NCBI GenBank assembly: GCA_030849805.1
Contig: JASANZ010001851.1
Location: 1 to 19,554, forward strand
Direction of reading: 5' to 3'
DNA: 19,554 nt
Source: Sergeia podlipaevii
Lineage: Eukaryota; Euglenozoa; Kinetoplastea; Trypanosomatida; Trypanosomatidae
Positions within the stretch are counted from its first letter, which is position 1, and every line of letters starts with the position of its first letter. Below the pieces are notes generated by a model. It was not told the origin of the DNA, did no database searches, and worked only from the letters and a program-made list of their open reading frames with translations. A program made the position numbers and the translations under genes. This document shows positions 16,674 to 19,554 of this stretch, one piece after another.

Positions 16674-17225
16674 GTTGAAGATTGTTCCTTGAAAGATGGG
16701 TTCAGGAAGTAGTATCACACCTATACAAAAATAAAGACAACAGAAAGTGCAGTTCAAAAGACAATATGTAGATGAAATAGAGAAAGAAAAGAGAGCAAAG
16801 GAAAACGATTATAATTTTTTAAAAAATAAAAATAGAAAACATAAGTCTAGCACAAGATATGAAGGAAGCAGCATGTCCAGCATTTCGACATGTCACCACG
16901 AAATTTTAGTATCATCCGTACGTGAAGCCTACTCAAGGCCGCGCGAATATACGTAGAAGAACGTACCCCCCTCTACTGAAAAGGCTGCAATTCATATGCA
17001 TTGCAATTGGGTTTTATTGTTAAAATTTATAAAATGAGATAAAATATAGGATTGCTGTTCAACTAAAACATCGTCTCCTGTATGGCACACATGCGTTGTC
17101 TCCTAATTGTCAAGAAACGCTCACTCTCCACCCCCCCCCCCCCACTTCCACAGTCGGATGTGGGGAAAGAAAAGAAAAAGCGAGTTCAGAAAACCAGGGG
17201 GAGCACAGTGTGGGCCTACACGCGC
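16674..17225. other. Spacer between the two eS21 copies, 552 bp
   Basis: It holds the 3' UTR of eS21 copy 2 and the splice region of copy 1. A 13-base C run lies at 17131-17143, which is a G run in the transcript, about 80 nt after the copy 2 stop. The remainder is AT-rich with purine runs near 16775-16803. No gene is seen. Confidence 0.75.
16721..16743 (-). promoter_or_regulatory. Predicted trans-splice acceptor for eS21 copy 1
   Basis: The sense strand shows a T-rich run ending GTATAG, with AG at 16721-16722, giving a 5' UTR of about 47 nt. A second AG at 16688-16689 after a short pyrimidine stretch is an alternative. The region has no similarity to the one before copy 2. Confidence 0.6.
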
Positions 17226-17735
17226 TTAAGCACGGCGGGGAGCCTGGGGCTTCTTGCCCTGGGGTTTGGCACCCTTGGCGGCAGCCTGAGGCTTGGCAGC
17301 CTGGGGCTTGGCACCCTTGGCGGCGGCCTGGGGCTTGGCACCCTTCTGACCCTGAGGCTTGGCACCCTTGGCAGCGGCCTGAGGCTTGACACCCTTCTGG
17401 GGAGCCTTGGCGCCACGCTGGGGAGCGGCAGCCTTGGGAGCCTTCTTCTTCTTGTTCACCTTCTTCGGCTTGGCGGACTTGATGCGGATGATGCCGCGCT
17501 CGATGGCAAGGTGGTTGATGGCGTGGTCGGCCTCACCCTGGGCACGGAGGTAGCCGGTGATGCAGAAGGTGGTGGTGGTACCATCGATCACGCCGTTGGC
17601 GTCCACGTTCGCGATGGCGATCTGGACGGAGGAGTAGTCGTAGGACGAGATGAGAGTGCCGGTGGCGTGGCACTTGCGGGGGATGTAGAGATCCACGTTC
17701 GTGCCCTCCTCGTTAAAGGTACCAATGGTGGCCAT
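17226..17735 (-). CDS. RPS21: 40S ribosomal protein eS21, copy 2 (169 aa)
   Basis: This is the upstream tandem copy. Residues 1-111 are identical to copy 1, covering the whole eS21 core and the first basic segment, and the DNA is identical over the same span. Residue 112 is Pro where copy 1 has Thr. The tail has the same KGxKPQ-type units but a different number and order, including an extra KPQAAA unit and a KKPQAPRRA end. The start is the first ATG, at 17733-17735. Two AGs lie upstream in the sense direction, at 17776-17777 and 17744-17745, behind a long T run and pyrimidine tract. Tandem eS21 genes are also known, from memory, on Leishmania chromosome 11; that synteny would need a database check. 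Both copies appear intact and able to be expressed. Confidence 0.97.
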   Translation of the reverse strand: MATIGTFNEEGTNVDLYIPRKCHATGTLISSYDYSSVQIAIANVDANGVIDGTTTTFCITGYLRAQGEADHAINHLAIERGIIRIKSAKPKKVNKKKKAPKAAAPQRGAKAPQKGVKPQAAAKGAKPQGQKGAKPQAAAKGAKPQAAKPQAAAKGAKPQGKKPQAPRRA

Positions 17736-18392
17736 GTTGAAGACTTGTGTGTTTGTGGGACGAGTAAAGAAGAAACTAGTTGATATTTTTTATTGTCGTT
17801 GATAAAAAAAAAAAAAAACGCAGAGACGAGAAAGAGAGAGAGGGGAGAGAGAAGAGAAGAGCATATGAAAGTATTCTCTCATTAAACTAAAGCAGTGTGA
17901 AACCTCCTTCCCCTGACACCACTTGTTGACAAAGAATCCTTATATGTTCTGTCGCCAGCAACGATGAGCGAGAAGACCCCATTTTGGAGAAAATAGCATT
18001 CGGGGATGTTTCAAAGAAGAGTGCTCCGCTGTGAAGGCGCATATGGATGCACACGCTTATGAATGGTTCGATTTTTCGCTTTATTTTCCTCAACGTATGA
18101 TTGTTTCACATAAAAGCAAGTAAAGATATTATTATTCTTTTTTTTTGGGGGGGGGGCCTTCTTCATTGTAAAGCCACTGCGCGCGTGCAAGATAGCAGAA
18201 GCATGCAATTTTTTAAAAAAGAAATAATGTAGGCAAGCACAGCACATAAGATAGCACACGCTATAAACTAAAAAAAAAAAAATGCAACCTCAAAAGAAAA
18301 ACAAGCAGTCATTATGGCATAGCAGTCCCTCCGTCTCTCATATTGCCTATCATCTGCCGATGTTGAAATGGACGTATAGAAAAAGAAAGTCT
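17736..18392. other. Intergenic spacer, 657 bp
   Basis: It lies between the stop of the MIT-like gene and the start of eS21 copy 2. It contains adjoining T and G runs at about 18138-18156, poly-A runs at 17804-17818 and 18270-18281, and a GA-rich block near 17830-17861. A minus-strand frame of 68 codons at 17887-18093 starts at TTG and shows no family pattern. It is not called. Confidence 0.7.
17744..17861 (-). promoter_or_regulatory. Predicted trans-splice acceptor region for eS21 copy 2
   Basis: The sense strand has a pyrimidine tract (plus-strand 17823-17861) and a 15-base T run (17804-17818), followed by AGs at 17776-17777 and 17744-17745. The nearer AG would leave a 5' UTR of only about 8 nt, so 17776 is the more usual choice. 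Confidence 0.55.
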
Positions 18393-18848
18393 CTAGTCCT
18401 TGCCCATGTTCCGCATCAGTTCATCCAAGTCAATAGGAGCACTTATGTCTGGCTGCCCTGGCATAGGGATCCCCATCACCGCCGCCGCCATCCCCTCAGA
18501 GTTTCCATACAAGGCAGGGGGTAATGCGTTACTTACCGGCAGCGCCGTGAGCAGACCACCACCACTGCCAGGCTTGTCCACCAGGCCCGACTCCGCGGCG
18601 ACGTGCAACAGCAGCGCAGCACGCTCGTAGTACATCTCCATGCGGCCTCGCAGTTGAAATAAAAAGAAACGCTTTTGGTCGAGATTCTCCATGTTAGCTG
18701 CACGTGTAGCCCCGACGGACGCGACTATTTCCATCGCAGTGATGTAGTGACGGGCGGCGGTGAGGGGGTTGCCGTCCTCGGTCTCCTCTCCGCGCGCGAG
18801 GTTGATGAGCTCCGCAGCTTGCTGAATGAGCTTGAGGTCTGCCGCCAT
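18393..18848 (-). CDS. Small MIT-domain-like protein (151 aa)
   Basis: The frame runs from an ATG to TAG and follows a good splice acceptor. Residues 3-88 fit a three-helix MIT-like bundle: AAELINLARGEE, then a gap with a DG turn, AARHYITAMEIVAS, then LDQKRFFLFQLRGRMEMYYERAALLL. The Ala, Tyr and Leu spacing is typical of domains that bind the C-terminal tails of ESCRT-III proteins. Residues 90-140 are Gly/Pro/Ala-rich and probably flexible. The last 14 residues (PIDLDELMRNMGKD) are acidic and amphipathic, like an MIM-type tail peptide. MIT domains act in endosomal sorting, cytokinesis and microtubule severing, but there is no AAA ATPase or other catalytic part here, so an adaptor role is the most one can suggest. 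The domain call rests on pattern only. A TPR-like or other helical hairpin is the alternative. Confidence 0.85.
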   Translation of the reverse strand: MAADLKLIQQAAELINLARGEETEDGNPLTAARHYITAMEIVASVGATRAANMENLDQKRFFLFQLRGRMEMYYERAALLLHVAAESGLVDKPGSGGGLLTALPVSNALPPALYGNSEGMAAAVMGIPMPGQPDISAPIDLDELMRNMGKD

Positions 18849-19554
18849 AAAAGTGTACCTAAATAGCTTTTGCTATGGTTGCTTTAAGCAATCCGCGCGA
18901 GCTTTCAATAATAATAATAATTATAGAAGAGAAAAGAAGATGATGATGTACCCTTCTAAGTTTTCTCTTATTGCTGCTGTCACTCGCTAATGTCAAAATA
19001 CTGTAAACGTTTCCACTATGCTTTTCCTCTCTGTCATTTTTAAGTGAATTGTTCATGTAGTGAAGCACGAAAAAGGCGGGGGGAGAAGAAAACAACAAAG
19101 AGAGAGGGAGAAGGAGCAAATCAACAAAGAATCATCAATACCGAGCCTTTATGAGGGAAAACATGTGAACTGAGTTCATCGTGTATGAAGCTAAGAAGAC
19201 GGATGATTTTCGTATGCGGGTGCCTATAAAGTCAACTGTCTCATGCTCATCTCGTTGGTTTGATGTAAATTTCTAGCAAAATATATCTTTCTTCTAGTGA
19301 AACATCATATGTGTGGGTGGTACAGAGGGAAGAGATAACATATAAAGGAGAGGGTCTACGCGCGCTGCTATTCTACCCCATCCTGATTTTCTTCCCTTTC
19401 TCTCTACTTCGTCTCTCATCTCATTCTGGAGAAAAAAAAAAGCAAGCAGCGTTTGTCGTTTCCCCTACCACCCTCCCCCTAAAAAAAAAAAATTGCTTTT
19501 CCATATAGTTTACATAAGTGGCCATAGAAAAAAAAGAAACAGACAAAGAAAACT
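18849..19554. other. Right flank without a gene, 706 bp
   Basis: It holds the splice region of the MIT-like gene and probably the 3' UTR of a gene outside the window. It contains an ATT repeat near 18909-18921, GA-rich runs near 19097-19113 and poly-A runs near 19432-19441 and 19481-19491. Frames on either strand are short, low in complexity or lack an ATG. Confidence 0.7.
18902..18940 (-). promoter_or_regulatory. Predicted trans-splice acceptor for the MIT-like gene
   Basis: The sense strand shows a T/C tract (plus-strand 18925-18940), an AT-rich triplet repeat, then the first AG at 18902-18903. The 5' UTR would be about 53 nt before the ATG at 18848, with no upstream ATG in between. Confidence 0.6.

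Noticed and set aside
16164..16712. Leu/Gly-rich plus-strand frame opposite eS21 copy 1 (also 17082-17783 opposite copy 2)
   Set aside because: Both are antisense shadows of GC-rich repeat codons in eS21. The minus-strand product is a known ribosomal protein.
17887..18093. A 68-codon minus-strand frame that is less repetitive than its surroundings
   Set aside because: It starts at TTG; the first ATG leaves about 51 residues with no family pattern, and it lies in the 3' flank of the MIT-like gene. Too weak to call.

Overview
The window looks like nuclear chromosomal DNA from a trypanosomatid (kinetoplastid), probably a Leishmania-like or related monoxenous lineage. I cannot name the genus. 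The basis is that all seven supported genes are intronless and lie head-to-tail on the minus strand, as in a polycistronic directional cluster. Most starts are preceded, in the sense direction, by a long polypyrimidine tract and an AG, which is the layout of a spliced-leader trans-splice acceptor. Intergenic DNA is rich in homopolymers and GT/GA/AT microsatellites, and the ribosomal protein eS21 carries a trypanosomatid-style basic Ala/Lys/Pro tail. There is no strand switch, tRNA, rRNA, CRISPR array or recognisable mobile element.

In transcription order (right to left) the genes are: a 151-aa MIT-domain-like protein (18393-18848); two tandem copies of 40S ribosomal protein eS21 (17226-17735 and 16161-16673); a 248-aa protein with four CX9C motifs, probably of the mitochondrial intermembrane space (14225-14971); a very large 2661-aa nuclear-type protein with an N-terminal FHA domain and a split ATRX-like SNF2 ATPase (5609-13594); a 163-aa protein with two hydrophobic segments and a faint MIC26/27-like pattern (4571-5062); and a 993-aa protein built from eight degenerate EF-hand modules (1014-3995). 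The eight stretches without genes run from about 0.5 to 1.2 kb and hold UTRs, splice signals and simple repeats. The left end carries a 92-bp direct duplication with one undetermined base between the copies.

The genes do not form one pathway, which is normal for a trypanosomatid cluster where neighbours share only transcription. Three observations stand out. The FHA-SNF2 protein keeps Walker A and the DE of motif II but has lost the usual motif III and the second arginine of motif VI. The EF-hand protein has an alternating A-B module order repeated four times, with loops that look unable to bind calcium. The two eS21 genes are identical over 341 bases, and that identity stops 8 bases before the ATG. 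Three of the longest open frames begin at TTG or GTG codons; I moved those starts to the first ATG downstream of the predicted splice acceptor.
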